Shown here one piece after another: positions 8,093 to 16,586 of a stretch of 64,000 bases of DNA. Source of the DNA: JAISGQ01 sp045534445 (GTDB lineage: Bacteria; Bacillota; Clostridia; Oscillospirales; Acutalibacteraceae); assembly GCA_045534445.1 (NCBI GenBank), contig JAZSJQ010000057.1, forward strand, positions 1 to 64,000, read 5' to 3'. Made by a program: the position numbers and the translations under genes. Numbering within the stretch: the first letter of the stretch is position 1; each line of letters starts with the position of its first letter. The notes under the pieces were generated by a model. That model was not told the origin of the DNA. It saw only the letters and a list, made by a program, of their open reading frames with translations, and ran no database searches.

Positions 8093-9798
8093 TTCTCTCC
8101 CTCCTTTTCCAGAACAATAGGCTCGCTCAAATATTCAGCAAGAACCGTATTGATTGCATTAACATACGCAACTCGGTCCGCCTGACCCCAGAAGTGCAGC
8201 TGATTATCCTCTGACGGGGTGTAATATTTAAGAAAAACCATCTTGGTGCAGAATGGAATATACTGCCCTTTCTTGTCCATCTCTACAATGACATTCCTCT
8301 TGACATCAAAGGTCGAGTTGTTGAGTGCCGCATTGTCCGCTGTATTAAGCAATGCAAGATTTGCAATCGAATGCATATATTCTATGTTTCCTGAAACAGA
8401 AAGTATCTCAAGCACTTTTTTCTGTATATCATCAAACTCAGTACGTTCTAATTTTGCTTTATCAACGGCATTCTGCATTATCTGCAGTAAATCTTCATGG
8501 CCGCCGCCAATAGCTTTTACAGAAGAAATGTGAAGAGTCAGCCATTCCTTCCATATTTCCTGGGTTCGCATACCTTCGGACTGCTGTGCGTGAATATGTT
8601 CCAGGCTCCATGTAACTTTGCTTTCTTTACTATATTTGAATTTATCGAATGGGAACCACTGAGTATGCTCACCGTTTTTTCTTACAGATTCAACATTGAA
8701 AAGAAGAAGCAACGTACTTATTCTCTTGTATTCCAAGGGTTTCTCATAGCTTAACTCAGAATAATTACCGGATATAGCAATGCTCTTTTTTATAAAGCCG
8801 TTGAGCATTGCATTAAATGCATCCTTAGTTTTATTTTCAGACTCAGTATAAATCTGATGCAGTGTCATTGCATTTGAGGCTATAAGATATCCGATTTTGT
8901 GATACAGTTCATGATTTTCGAACCAATCCTTAAGTACAAGGAAAGTCTGCTGAATTTTTCTCCATATTTCATCCAGCGACTTTTCCTTTCGCATTTCATC
9001 AAATTTGAAGAAGGTATAATACTTTTCTCTGTTCTCATCCTGCTTTCCTGAAATCAGGTCAAGCACAAGGTCAATACGTGTCTGATATTTATTTTTTGTA
9101 TTGTTGGTCAGGAAATACCAAAGGGAATCATTGTGCAGCTCTTTTTCGATATTATCCCACTGCAATGATATCTCTTCCTGTTTCTCCCTGTCCATGTTTT
9201 CTGAGTTGTCCCGACTGAGGAACATCGCTTTTACAAGCTCTGCACTGGTAAGGGGAATTTTGCCGATGTTCAGGCGAGTGAACAAGGAAATAGCATCTTC
9301 CTCCTCACCAACTTCGTACCAGATGATTTTTACATCTTCTTTAAAATATTCAAAGATGTGCATTACTCGGATTTGCAAATCCTGCTCAAACCAGTTCTGA
9401 ATAGTTTTGTAGGCATTTGCAATAAACCAAAAATCAATATTGTCTTCCTGCTTTGATAAATCTATCGTGGTCAAAAAATCAGCAGACTGTTCTCTTGTTT
9501 CATATGTAAGAGAAAAAGCAGGCTCGCCGAAAAATGGGTTAGCATTTCTCATATACTTGTAGATAAGATAAAGTGTCGTCAATCGCTGCTGTCCGTCCAC
9601 AAGTTCAAAGGCATCACCCATTTTGCGTACAACCACAGGCTGCAGGCAATAATTCTTCTTACCGTTTTGGTATACATCATCAAGCAAACGAGTAACCTCG
9701 TCCTCTCCCCATCTATAGCCTCTTTGATAGGAAGGAACATAAAATTCGCCTTTAATGTCACCAACCAATTTTGTATCAAGGATTATATTGTTATTCAC
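8089..9798 (-). CDS. DUF262-DUF1524 (HNH nuclease) protein
   Basis: This 569-residue protein has an N-terminal DUF262 domain (VPSYQRGYRWGEDEV, LVDGQQRLTTLYLI, FTRLNIGKIPLTSAELVKA) and a C-terminal DUF1524/HNH domain (SLEHIHAQQ, then IANLALLNTADNAALNN and FDVKRN). This is the GmrSD layout in one chain: NTP-driven sensing plus DNA cutting, which in known members targets modified phage DNA. The start is GTG, with GGGAG upstream. The second DUF262 protein follows with a 4-base overlap, so the two act together. A repeated 17-base element lies upstream (9820-9836 and 9908-9924). Confidence 0.88.
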   Translation of the reverse strand: MNNNIILDTKLVGDIKGEFYVPSYQRGYRWGEDEVTRLLDDVYQNGKKNYCLQPVVVRKMGDAFELVDGQQRLTTLYLIYKYMRNANPFFGEPAFSLTYETREQSADFLTTIDLSKQEDNIDFWFIANAYKTIQNWFEQDLQIRVMHIFEYFKEDVKIIWYEVGEEEDAISLFTRLNIGKIPLTSAELVKAMFLSRDNSENMDREKQEEISLQWDNIEKELHNDSLWYFLTNNTKNKYQTRIDLVLDLISGKQDENREKYYTFFKFDEMRKEKSLDEIWRKIQQTFLVLKDWFENHELYHKIGYLIASNAMTLHQIYTESENKTKDAFNAMLNGFIKKSIAISGNYSELSYEKPLEYKRISTLLLLFNVESVRKNGEHTQWFPFDKFKYSKESKVTWSLEHIHAQQSEGMRTQEIWKEWLTLHISSVKAIGGGHEDLLQIMQNAVDKAKLERTEFDDIQKKVLEILSVSGNIEYMHSIANLALLNTADNAALNNSTFDVKRNVIVEMDKKGQYIPFCTKMVFLKYYTPSEDNQLHFWGQADRVAYVNAINTVLAEYLSEPIVLEKEGEK

Positions 9799-9819
9799 AC
9801 CCTACCACTCCCATATTGA

Positions 9820-9924
9820 TTCTTCTAAGTATATACTGATATTGTAACTGCTGACCATTTGCTTTTTATTATGCATAATCGATACAATGTCCACAGATTA
9901 TATCCTGTTCTTCTAAGTAAATAC
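9820..9924. repeat. Paired 17-base direct repeat upstream of the DUF262 operon
   Basis: TTCTTCTAAGTATATAC (9820-9836) and TTCTTCTAAGTAAATAC (9908-9924) differ at one base and are 88 bases apart start to start. They lie in the 168-base gap upstream of the DUF262 pair and are absent from the rest of that gap. They could be operator sites for the defence operon; no regulator is identified. Confidence 0.5.
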
Positions 9925-9966
9925 AATCAATCATTAACGTTGTCAGCAATCCTGATTGAAAGTATT

Positions 9967-10626
9967 TTATCCATCCCCAAATACATCATACAAAAAGCTG
10001 TCGAACGATATCGGTGACGGATTTTCAAGGTCTGCACGGCACTCAGCTTCACTGTTGAATCTCTTTTTCATCGTATACAATCTCGACCGAATGAAGTCTC
10101 CATCGTGATATAAGACCTCCGGATGTCCCCAGAAATCTTCTATTGGAACTAAACCGCCTTTGTCATCAACTATTGAAAGGTTTTTCATAGATGCTTTTAC
10201 GCATCGCATATAACTGTCGGCATTTCTGACGTAAATGACAGAAGCTGAGATTTGTTCGGTAAACAGCAGATTTTCACATTTATGGATATTGAAGAACTTT
10301 ATATATTGCTCCCTATCGGTGTATTCGGCTTCGGCAAACGTTGTCAATTCTATTGCAAACTGCTGCTCGCCAAAACCGATGTCAAGTGTGACATCATGGT
10401 GACCTTGCCTATATTTGTCAGCAGCTTCATTAAGTTTGCAGAAATACGGAACCTCCCGATTACTTTTCATCCCCGCTGCCGCAAATTCAATAATCGAATC
10501 AAGTGTTCCGATATATGCGGTCGTTCCAGTGCAGAAAGAAGGACAAGCGTAGTCTTTTAATTTAACAAGGAGCAATTTATAATTCTTACTTATAAGCTTA
10601 TCCAAATATTTTTTACGCTCTATCAC
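9967..10626 (-). CDS. Unknown protein, 219 residues, beside the DUF262 pair
   Basis: I do not recognise this family. It is a soluble protein with no signal peptide or membrane helix. The central part (HDVTLDIGFGEQQFAIEL) alternates hydrophobic residues like paired beta strands and could be the core of a nuclease-like or adaptor fold, but no complete catalytic set is visible. Start is GTG at 10626 with only a weak GGTGAT ribosome site. It is on the same strand as the DUF262 genes, 168 bases upstream of them, and is probably the last cargo gene of the transposon, so a defence role by association is likely but unproved. Confidence 0.6.
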   Translation of the reverse strand: MIERKKYLDKLISKNYKLLLVKLKDYACPSFCTGTTAYIGTLDSIIEFAAAGMKSNREVPYFCKLNEAADKYRQGHHDVTLDIGFGEQQFAIELTTFAEAEYTDREQYIKFFNIHKCENLLFTEQISASVIYVRNADSYMRCVKASMKNLSIVDDKGGLVPIEDFWGHPEVLYHDGDFIRSRLYTMKKRFNSEAECRADLENPSPISFDSFLYDVFGDG

Positions 10627-10630
10627 GGAA

Positions 10631-10745
10631 TCACCACTTTCGGGAATTATGCATATTTATACATTCTTCAGAGCTATTATATCATATTCAAAAACAGAGC
10701 ATCAATACCGCTTTCGGAAATTTTGCGTATTTACGCAAAATTCTC
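10631..10745. repeat. Two direct repeats resembling the transposon-end motif
   Basis: CACTTTCGGGAATTATGCAT (from 10631) and CGCTTTCGGAAATTTTGCGT (from 10712) share the pattern CxCTTTCGGrAATTwTGCrT followed by ATTTAyrCA. They also resemble CATTTTCGGGAGTTTTTCAT at 322-341 in the left array. They could be remnants of a transposon end or operators of the 219-residue gene, whose start is at 10626. The orientation matches the left array rather than being inverted. Confidence 0.4.
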
Positions 10746-10827
10746 TCAGCATCATTTTTTATAAACTGCCACGTACTAAAATTCGTTCCAAACACTATTT
10801 AAAATTTGCTTATTGAGTAAGTCCAAA

Positions 10828-10871
10828 AACCGATGCAAAAGATACTTGATTTGTATCCTATTGCACCGGTT
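10828..10871 (-). terminator. Terminator of the peptidoglycan-binding lipoprotein gene
   Basis: An 18-bp imperfect stem (10828-10845 with 10853-10871, 7-base loop) lies 50 bases past the stop on the minus strand, followed by TTTTTGG in that direction. Bases 10627-10921 otherwise hold only the two repeats described and no gene. Confidence 0.65.
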
Positions 10872-10921
10872 CTAATTTACCATTTTTCTTAAACCGCTTA
10901 TTTTATTATGGTTGAAGGCAA

Positions 10922-12046
10922 TCACCCGAAATAACAAGTCATCAAATATTCGCCATTTGTATGGGAAGTAATTATAATGTTAATATACTCATATCCAGCA
11001 TTTTTGCTGTCAATATACTTAATTATTCCCTTCATTGTACTGACGTACTCGCTCTTGGAATAGCCAGTGGTATACGCACGTGTTTGTGAACCCCAATAAG
11101 CAGTATCTTTATTAAGACTTGTATCCCAAGTCATACCCAGAGACTTTGCATAGGATTTCAGCTCAGACTTGATACCGTCCATTGCAGACTTATTTACCCA
11201 ACGAGTAGCCTTAGTGGTAGTTGTAGTAGCTTTTGTTGTAGTGGTAGGCTTAGCAGTGGTCGTTGTGGTTTTTGTCGTAGTAGTGGTCGGTTTGGTAGTT
11301 GTTGTTGTCTTTTCAGTTGTGGTAGTAGGCTTAGTGGTAGTTGTGGTTTTCTTGGTTGTCGTAGGTTTGGTGGTGGTCGTTGTCTTCTTCGTAGTGGTAG
11401 GCTTGGTGGTCGTAGTGGTCTTTTTTGTGGTAGACTTCTGAGTAGTGGTTGTTTTCTTTGTAGTAGTCTCCTTCTTCTCAGTAGTCGTAGTCTTTTTCTG
11501 AGTGGTAGTAGTTTTCTTAGTTGTGGTTTCCTTCTTCTCAGTAGTTGTAGTCTTCTTGGAAGAAGTATCTTCGGTCTTTTTCTTGGTGGTTGTAGTCGCC
11601 ACGGTTGTAGTGGTCGTCTTTTGCTCAGAATTTGCCTCAGGAGCGTTCTCAGACATCAGGGCAGTATAAGTAGTTGCCTCATCGACCTCGCCGCTCTCAG
11701 GGAGCTTTACAGCGCTTTGGAAGGCTACTACAGCTTTCCGAGTACGTCCGCCGAAGGAACCGTCGGCAACATCTTTAAGATATCCGAGCTCGATAAGACG
11801 GCTCTGAACCTCTGCAACACGGTCGCCCTTATCTCCGCGCACCAGTGTAACAAAAGGCTCGGAAGGAACTGTATCAGTAGGAGTAACATCGGTAGGAGTT
11901 ACATCTGTTTCAGTTACTTCTACAACAGGGGGGATGTTTTCAGGGAGCTCCGGCTCGTTGCCGCAAGAGCAGGCACAGCCCGAAAGCATAGACAGCATAA
12001 ATACCGCAGCAAAAACAAACAAAATGATGACAGAAAACTTTTTCAT
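10922..12046 (-). CDS. Lipoprotein with peptidoglycan-binding domain and Thr/Lys-rich linker
   Basis: This 374-residue protein begins with a lipoprotein signal (MKKFSVIILFVF, lipobox LSGC), so it should be anchored outside the membrane. A PG_binding_1 domain follows (VRGDKGDRVAEVQSRLIELGYL to AVKLPESGEVDEATTY). Next is a linker of about 160 residues made of TTTTKK and PTTTTK repeats, typical of wall-spanning or O-glycosylated spacers, and then a C-terminal domain of about 85 residues that I do not recognise. The ATG at 12046 has GGAGGCG upstream; a TTG at 12061 is unlikely. It shares the ATCCGGTAGAT promoter element with two other exported proteins in this island. Confidence 0.85.
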   Translation of the reverse strand: MKKFSVIILFVFAAVFMLSMLSGCACSCGNEPELPENIPPVVEVTETDVTPTDVTPTDTVPSEPFVTLVRGDKGDRVAEVQSRLIELGYLKDVADGSFGGRTRKAVVAFQSAVKLPESGEVDEATTYTALMSENAPEANSEQKTTTTTVATTTTKKKTEDTSSKKTTTTEKKETTTKKTTTTQKKTTTTEKKETTTKKTTTTQKSTTKKTTTTTKPTTTKKTTTTTKPTTTKKTTTTTKPTTTTEKTTTTTKPTTTTTKTTTTTAKPTTTTKATTTTTKATRWVNKSAMDGIKSELKSYAKSLGMTWDTSLNKDTAYWGSQTRAYTTGYSKSEYVSTMKGIIKYIDSKNAGYEYINIIITSHTNGEYLMTCYFG

Positions 12047-12076
12047 AAGTAACGCCTCCAATGTTTTTCTGTCATC

Positions 12077-12120
12077 ATTTTACTATTGAATTTCTATTTC
12101 CTGTTTTTCATCTACCGGAT
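12077..12120 (-). promoter_or_regulatory. Shared activator-type promoter (copy A)
   Basis: On the minus strand ATCCGGTAGATGAAAA (12120-12105) lies 29 bases (measured from the end of GGTAG) upstream of the -10-like TAAAAT (12082-12077). No good -35 hexamer is present. The same motif and spacing recur at 13636-13679 and 20974-21017. Confidence 0.6.
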
Positions 12121-12131
12121 TGATAATCCGA

Positions 12132-13604
12132 TTAATTATTATATGGGTTGTTCGTATCAGGGTCGGTGGGGTCCCAGCCTTTATATTCTGCTGAATAATT
12201 TAGTTCCGGGATTGATTCAGGTATTACTGTGCAATTTTTGTCGGAAATAATTCGCACCTGAGTACCGTTAGCAGCATTGTCGTAAATCCATTTCGTATCA
12301 CGGACGCAGAGACGTATGCAGCCCTTTGATGCAGGTGAGCCGAGTTTTTCAAACTCTCCAGCCTGAAGCTTATTCGGAGACTGTTTTGTATAGGGCACGG
12401 AATGGAACAGATAGTTACCATTAAATCGAACGCAATACTGTCCGTAAACATCTCCAAACAATAGCTGCCATCTGTATTTTTTGTTTATCGTATAAAGACC
12501 GTTGGGTGTCCTTCCGTTTTTACCTACAGAGCAGGTAAAGCATTTTATCACCTGATTGTATTTACCATAATCATCCTTGCCAAGCACAAGAACTCTGCCG
12601 TTCTTCTGGTAAACAATTATGTAGTAACTCTTCTCATAATTCGGCTTATATACATCAGGATAATTACCGGTTGCAGGTGCTTTAGGTGCAGAGGATGAAT
12701 ACAGCTTTGTAAGTGTTGCAGGGTCGGCAACACCTGTTACTTCAATGCCTGCATTTTTCTGGAATGCTTTCACTGAGCGAACAGTGTTATTTCCGTAATC
12801 CCCATCGGCAGCCTCTGCTATATAGCCAAGAGTGCGAAGCCTGTTCTGCATCTGTTTTACCTTCGCACCCTTACTGCCTTTGGAAAGAGTGTAATTGTAT
12901 GAAGGGTTAATTGCCGCTGTCGTGGGTGCAGTTGTAGGCTTTGTTGTAACGGTAGTTGCCACGGTAGTCGATGAAGATATGGTTGTTGATTCTAAGGTGG
13001 GTACTGTTGTTTCCGACGCAGTACTTACCGTTGTCTGAGTTGTCGTAGTAGTAACCGTAGTTTTGACCAGTTTGGAATACTGACTTGTAACCCAGCCCGT
13101 CTTTGATGAAGAATATTGAATCTTGTACCACACTCTGCCGTCACTTGCTTTTTTACTGTCAAGATAAGTATAAGTCTGGTTTTTCTTTGCAGTTCCGATT
13201 TTACCGTAGCCTGTTCCTGCGCCTTTGCGAACGTTGACACTTCCACCGGTAATTTTTACTTTATTACCAGATACTGATGTCGGCGCAGTTGTTGTCTTGA
13301 CCCGCTTGGAGTACTGACTTGTAATCCAGCCTGTTTTGGTGGGGGAGAACTGAATCTTATACCACACTCGACCGGAAGAGTCCTTGCCGCTTCCGATATA
13401 CTCAAAGCTCTGATTCTTTTTTGCAGTTCCTATCTTCCCGTAATTACAGCCTGCTCCGCTGCGCACATTAACCGTACTGCCTGTAACTTTTACGTTGTAG
13501 CTTTCTGCAGCAGAAGCCTGAAAATTGCCCGGTAAGGCAAAAATCATCAGAATAACGATAAGCGCCAACGACGCAATCACTTTTGATAATCTTACAATTG
13601 ACAT
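12132..13604 (-). CDS. L,D-transpeptidase with two bacterial SH3 domains and a PG-binding domain
   Basis: This 490-residue exported enzyme has a signal peptide (about 1-33, ending ASAA), SH3b repeat 1 (about 37-103, VTGSTVNVRSGAG), SH3b repeat 2 (about 118-185, ITGGSVNVRKGAG), a Thr-rich linker, PG_binding_1 (about 252-312) and a C-terminal YkuD domain. The YkuD domain carries HSVPYTK and the catalytic motif SKGCIRL. YkuD enzymes form 3-3 cross-links in peptidoglycan or attach proteins to it. I chose the ATG at 13604 because GGAGCA precedes it at the right distance. It lies between the membrane kinase and the PG-binding lipoprotein and shares their promoter element. Confidence 0.92.
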   Translation of the reverse strand: MSIVRLSKVIASLALIVILMIFALPGNFQASAAESYNVKVTGSTVNVRSGAGCNYGKIGTAKKNQSFEYIGSGKDSSGRVWYKIQFSPTKTGWITSQYSKRVKTTTAPTSVSGNKVKITGGSVNVRKGAGTGYGKIGTAKKNQTYTYLDSKKASDGRVWYKIQYSSSKTGWVTSQYSKLVKTTVTTTTTQTTVSTASETTVPTLESTTISSSTTVATTVTTKPTTAPTTAAINPSYNYTLSKGSKGAKVKQMQNRLRTLGYIAEAADGDYGNNTVRSVKAFQKNAGIEVTGVADPATLTKLYSSSAPKAPATGNYPDVYKPNYEKSYYIIVYQKNGRVLVLGKDDYGKYNQVIKCFTCSVGKNGRTPNGLYTINKKYRWQLLFGDVYGQYCVRFNGNYLFHSVPYTKQSPNKLQAGEFEKLGSPASKGCIRLCVRDTKWIYDNAANGTQVRIISDKNCTVIPESIPELNYSAEYKGWDPTDPDTNNPYNN

Positions 13605-13635
13605 ATTTATTGCTCCTTCATTTATTTTCAATTGC

Positions 13636-13679
13636 AGTATATCAAAAGGATTTTTTTATTTAATTTTTATCTACCGGAT
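13636..13679 (-). promoter_or_regulatory. Shared activator-type promoter (copy B)
   Basis: Minus strand ATCCGGTAGATAAAAA (13679-13664), then 29 bases from GGTAG to an extended -10 TGATATACT (TATACT at 13641-13636). The start codon of the L,D-transpeptidase follows about 32 bases later. Motif and spacing are identical to copies A and C. Confidence 0.62.
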
Positions 13680-13699
13680 AAGACACGATTCTCAGCCGC

Positions 13700-16480
13700 T
13701 TACTGTTTCGGTTCAGTTACCGTCCATTCAATATTACGTTCAACTACATAGCCATAATATTCAGGCGGATAAGGCGCAATAATCGAAATCTGCTCTTCAA
13801 TCAAAAACGCATCCAAGGCTATCGATGTTACACTTTCGGAAATCTCAACAACCTTCACGTCGCTGCCGCTAAAAGCTTCATTATGTATGAACTTTACTCC
13901 ATTAGGGATTTTATAAACATACTCCTTCTTTCCGTCCGGGAACTTTATAAGTCTTTCTTTATTCTTTGAAAAAAGCACACCATCAACATCTGTATAGTAT
14001 TTATTGTTTTCGGACACCTTGATTTCCGTCATACTGTCACAGGCAAAAAACGCTCTCTCGCCTATTGAATTTACAGTGTCCGGGATAAATATTTTGCCGA
14101 GCTTTCTGCAGCCAAAAAATGCATCATCCTCTATAGTGTGAACCGTGTCAGGTATCTGTATCGATTTCAAGTTAGTGCAGTCACTAAACGCCGCGGCTCC
14201 TATAAGGTCAATATTTCTCGGAATTGTTACAGATTCAAGACCCGAACACCCGGAAAACACACCGACTTCTATATAATCGAGTCCTTCGGGAATATCAAGC
14301 TTTGTCAACCCACAACCGCTAAAAGCATCTCTTCCTATAAACTCAATATCCGTGTGAAAAGTAACTTTTTCAAGATTTATGCACATATCAAATGTATATT
14401 CATTTATCCTCTTTACTCTTGCTGGAACAGTGAATTTTTTCAGATTCATGGAGTATTCAAATGCATGCTTTCCTATATCAGACAAAGTCTCAGGCATATT
14501 TATGTATTGAATTTTGCTGTAAGAAAATGCAAAATCAGAAATCTTTACCACAGAGTCAGGAACAGTATACTCTTCATCTTCCTTTCCCGGTGGATAGATT
14601 ACAAGCTGTTTCATATCCTTTGAAAAGAGCACTCCATCAACAGATGTGTATTTTTCGCTTTTTTCATCTACATTGATATTCTTTATGTTTGTATTGCTGA
14701 ACGCATCGCCTGCCACATGATACAGTTCCGCCGGTAGGTCGATTTCCTCAAGCAAAGCACACCCAGAAAACACTCTGTTCCCTATATACACAACACTTTC
14801 AGGGATTTCTATGGATTTCAGATTTTTACAATCAGCAAACGCTGCATTTTCAATCCAAAGCAAGCCATCAGACATATCCACTTCTTCAAGCCATTCACAT
14901 CCAGTGAATGCATATTCTCCGATTTTTCTTATACTGCCAGGTAAGGTGATTCTTCTTACATCTGAAACCTCACCATTTTCATATACAACCCAATCAACTA
15001 TCTCTATTACCGGTATGCCGTTCCATTCAGCAGGTATAACGACTTCTTCTGCATTGCCCTTGTATTTCATTACTGCATATCCATCACCGATACTCGACCT
15101 CTGAAGGTCAAGACCGTCGGGCGTTGTCACAGAAACAATCATAACAGACTCATTCGATATACCTGACTTATCCTTTATCGATATTTCATTTATAAGATTA
15201 AAAAGCTCGAATTCAGAACCTTCAAACAGTTCACCGTATGCGGATAAGCTCTCCCTTGCATTTCCGCGGGGCTTATTGTAATACCCCATAAGAAGGACAG
15301 TTACTGCAGCGACTGCAATGGCAGTTATGACAGCCATTTTTACAATTATTTTCTTCTTTTGCCGTCCTGTTTCACAATCTGCTTTTCTGCATGCTTCACT
15401 ATACAATAGTCCGTCTTCGACATATCTGTTAACGCTGCGCGCATACTCGACATTAGAATGAAGCTTGGAAAGCTTTTTTTCATTTTGGGTGCTTGTTGGC
15501 TCTGCTGACAGCTTTTCTTTTTCTTTCTTTTCCTTATTTTTTGCAATCTGAAGCTTCTTTGCTGCTTTGATTGCAGATTCTTTTTGCTTCTTTTCCTTTT
15601 TCTGAATGTATTTCTGCAAATCATGTCTGAGCACTTTTGCGCTTGAGTACCGCTTTTTCTTGTCGGGCTCACACATTTTCTGCAGTATCTTCATAAGCCC
15701 GCTTCCAACACCATTGATTCTGGGAAGCTTACTTGAAAAATACATTTTCTTAAGTATCTCTGCACCGTCTCCGGATGCTTCATAGGGATGCTTTCCTCCG
15801 TTGAGCATAGTCAGCATCGTATAGCCCAGCGAAAAAATATCGCACCTGCTGTCATAACCCGAAAAATGAGCCACCTCAGGTGCCATATAAAGAGGTGTTC
15901 CTCTGTTGCCTGTATAGGTCATTGTTGCCTGCAGAGTTTTTGCTGTTCCAAAATCTCCAAGCTTATATCTTCCATATTCATCAACAAGGATATTTGCAGG
16001 TTTTATATCGCAGTGAACAAGCTTAGGCTCCAGCGACTCGCACCTTTCGAGAACACTGCATATATCAATTCCGAGCCTGATTACTTCCGCTTCGGAAAGT
16101 CCGTTTTCCGGAAGTTTGTTCAGAAGTTCCATTCGAATCATCAGATAAGATGTTTTGGGTGCTTCTCTTGAAATCAGGTCGTAATCCTCTATCTGCACTG
16201 CATTCGGATGTCCGTCAAGCAGCTTCTGTGTTTCTATCTCCTGCTTGCGTATTTCCGCATCTTCACTGTTATTTAACTTGCATATTTTCAAGGCGCATTT
16301 CTGAGCCTTTACCTCCAGGTGCGGTTTTATGATTTTATACACATTACCAAATGAGCCTCTTCCCAGCAGTTCCACGCTGACCCATTCATCCAAAAATGAG
16401 CGTATCCCTGTTCCCCTGATAATATTTATATCGTCAAAACCATTTTTCTTTTCGCATTCAAGCAATTTTTCAAAATTCAT
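13700..16480 (-). CDS. Membrane Ser/Thr protein kinase with BspA-like leucine-rich repeat ectodomain
   Basis: This 926-residue protein has an N-terminal Hanks-type kinase domain: Gly loop LGRGSFGNVY (about 39-48), ALK Lys65, HCDIKPAN (Asp158, Asn163), DFG at 176-178 and APE at 200-202. The residue before the catalytic Asp is Cys rather than Arg, so it is a non-RD kinase. A Lys/Glu-rich juxtamembrane coil precedes one membrane helix (about 405-428, MAVITAIAVAAVTVLLMG). The outside part carries about ten LRR_5/BspA-type repeats (for example IRKIGEYAFTGCEWLEEV) instead of PASTA domains. The ATG at 16480 follows GAGGGTGG. I infer a surface sensor that signals inward; the PP2C encoded nearby is the likely antagonist. 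Confidence 0.9.
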   Translation of the reverse strand: MNFEKLLECEKKNGFDDINIIRGTGIRSFLDEWVSVELLGRGSFGNVYKIIKPHLEVKAQKCALKICKLNNSEDAEIRKQEIETQKLLDGHPNAVQIEDYDLISREAPKTSYLMIRMELLNKLPENGLSEAEVIRLGIDICSVLERCESLEPKLVHCDIKPANILVDEYGRYKLGDFGTAKTLQATMTYTGNRGTPLYMAPEVAHFSGYDSRCDIFSLGYTMLTMLNGGKHPYEASGDGAEILKKMYFSSKLPRINGVGSGLMKILQKMCEPDKKKRYSSAKVLRHDLQKYIQKKEKKQKESAIKAAKKLQIAKNKEKKEKEKLSAEPTSTQNEKKLSKLHSNVEYARSVNRYVEDGLLYSEACRKADCETGRQKKKIIVKMAVITAIAVAAVTVLLMGYYNKPRGNARESLSAYGELFEGSEFELFNLINEISIKDKSGISNESVMIVSVTTPDGLDLQRSSIGDGYAVMKYKGNAEEVVIPAEWNGIPVIEIVDWVVYENGEVSDVRRITLPGSIRKIGEYAFTGCEWLEEVDMSDGLLWIENAAFADCKNLKSIEIPESVVYIGNRVFSGCALLEEIDLPAELYHVAGDAFSNTNIKNINVDEKSEKYTSVDGVLFSKDMKQLVIYPPGKEDEEYTVPDSVVKISDFAFSYSKIQYINMPETLSDIGKHAFEYSMNLKKFTVPARVKRINEYTFDMCINLEKVTFHTDIEFIGRDAFSGCGLTKLDIPEGLDYIEVGVFSGCSGLESVTIPRNIDLIGAAAFSDCTNLKSIQIPDTVHTIEDDAFFGCRKLGKIFIPDTVNSIGERAFFACDSMTEIKVSENNKYYTDVDGVLFSKNKERLIKFPDGKKEYVYKIPNGVKFIHNEAFSGSDVKVVEISESVTSIALDAFLIEEQISIIAPYPPEYYGYVVERNIEWTVTEPKQ

Positions 16481-16505
16481 TTTTCCACCCTCTTTTACGA
16501 AACTA

Positions 16506-16534
16506 ATTTTACCACTCATTGTCCCCCAATTCAA
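16506..16534 (-). promoter_or_regulatory. Sigma-A-type promoter of the membrane kinase gene
   Basis: Minus strand TTGAAT (16534-16529), 17-base spacer, TAAAAT (16511-16506), 26 bases upstream of the chosen ATG. It lies just after the terminator of the preceding kinase gene, so the membrane kinase can be expressed separately. Confidence 0.55.
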
Positions 16535-16542
16535 TACAATAT

Positions 16543-16586
16543 AAAAGAGTGAGCAATACAACACAAGTCACATTGCTCACTCTTTT
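16543..16586 (-). terminator. Terminator of the PP2C-kinase operon
   Basis: A 15-bp stem (16543-16557 with 16572-16586) begins at the last base of the soluble kinase stop codon. The minus strand then reads a T/A-rich run. Confidence 0.7.

Noticed and set aside
1..10900. CRISPR-associated Tn7-like transposon (CAST)
   Set aside because: No CRISPR repeats, Cas12k or Cascade genes are present, and the TniQ/TnsD protein is long, as in DNA-sequence-directed elements.
11169..11441. Plus-strand reading frame rich in Val
   Set aside because: It is the reverse complement of the Thr/Lys repeat linker of the lipoprotein and has no ribosome site.
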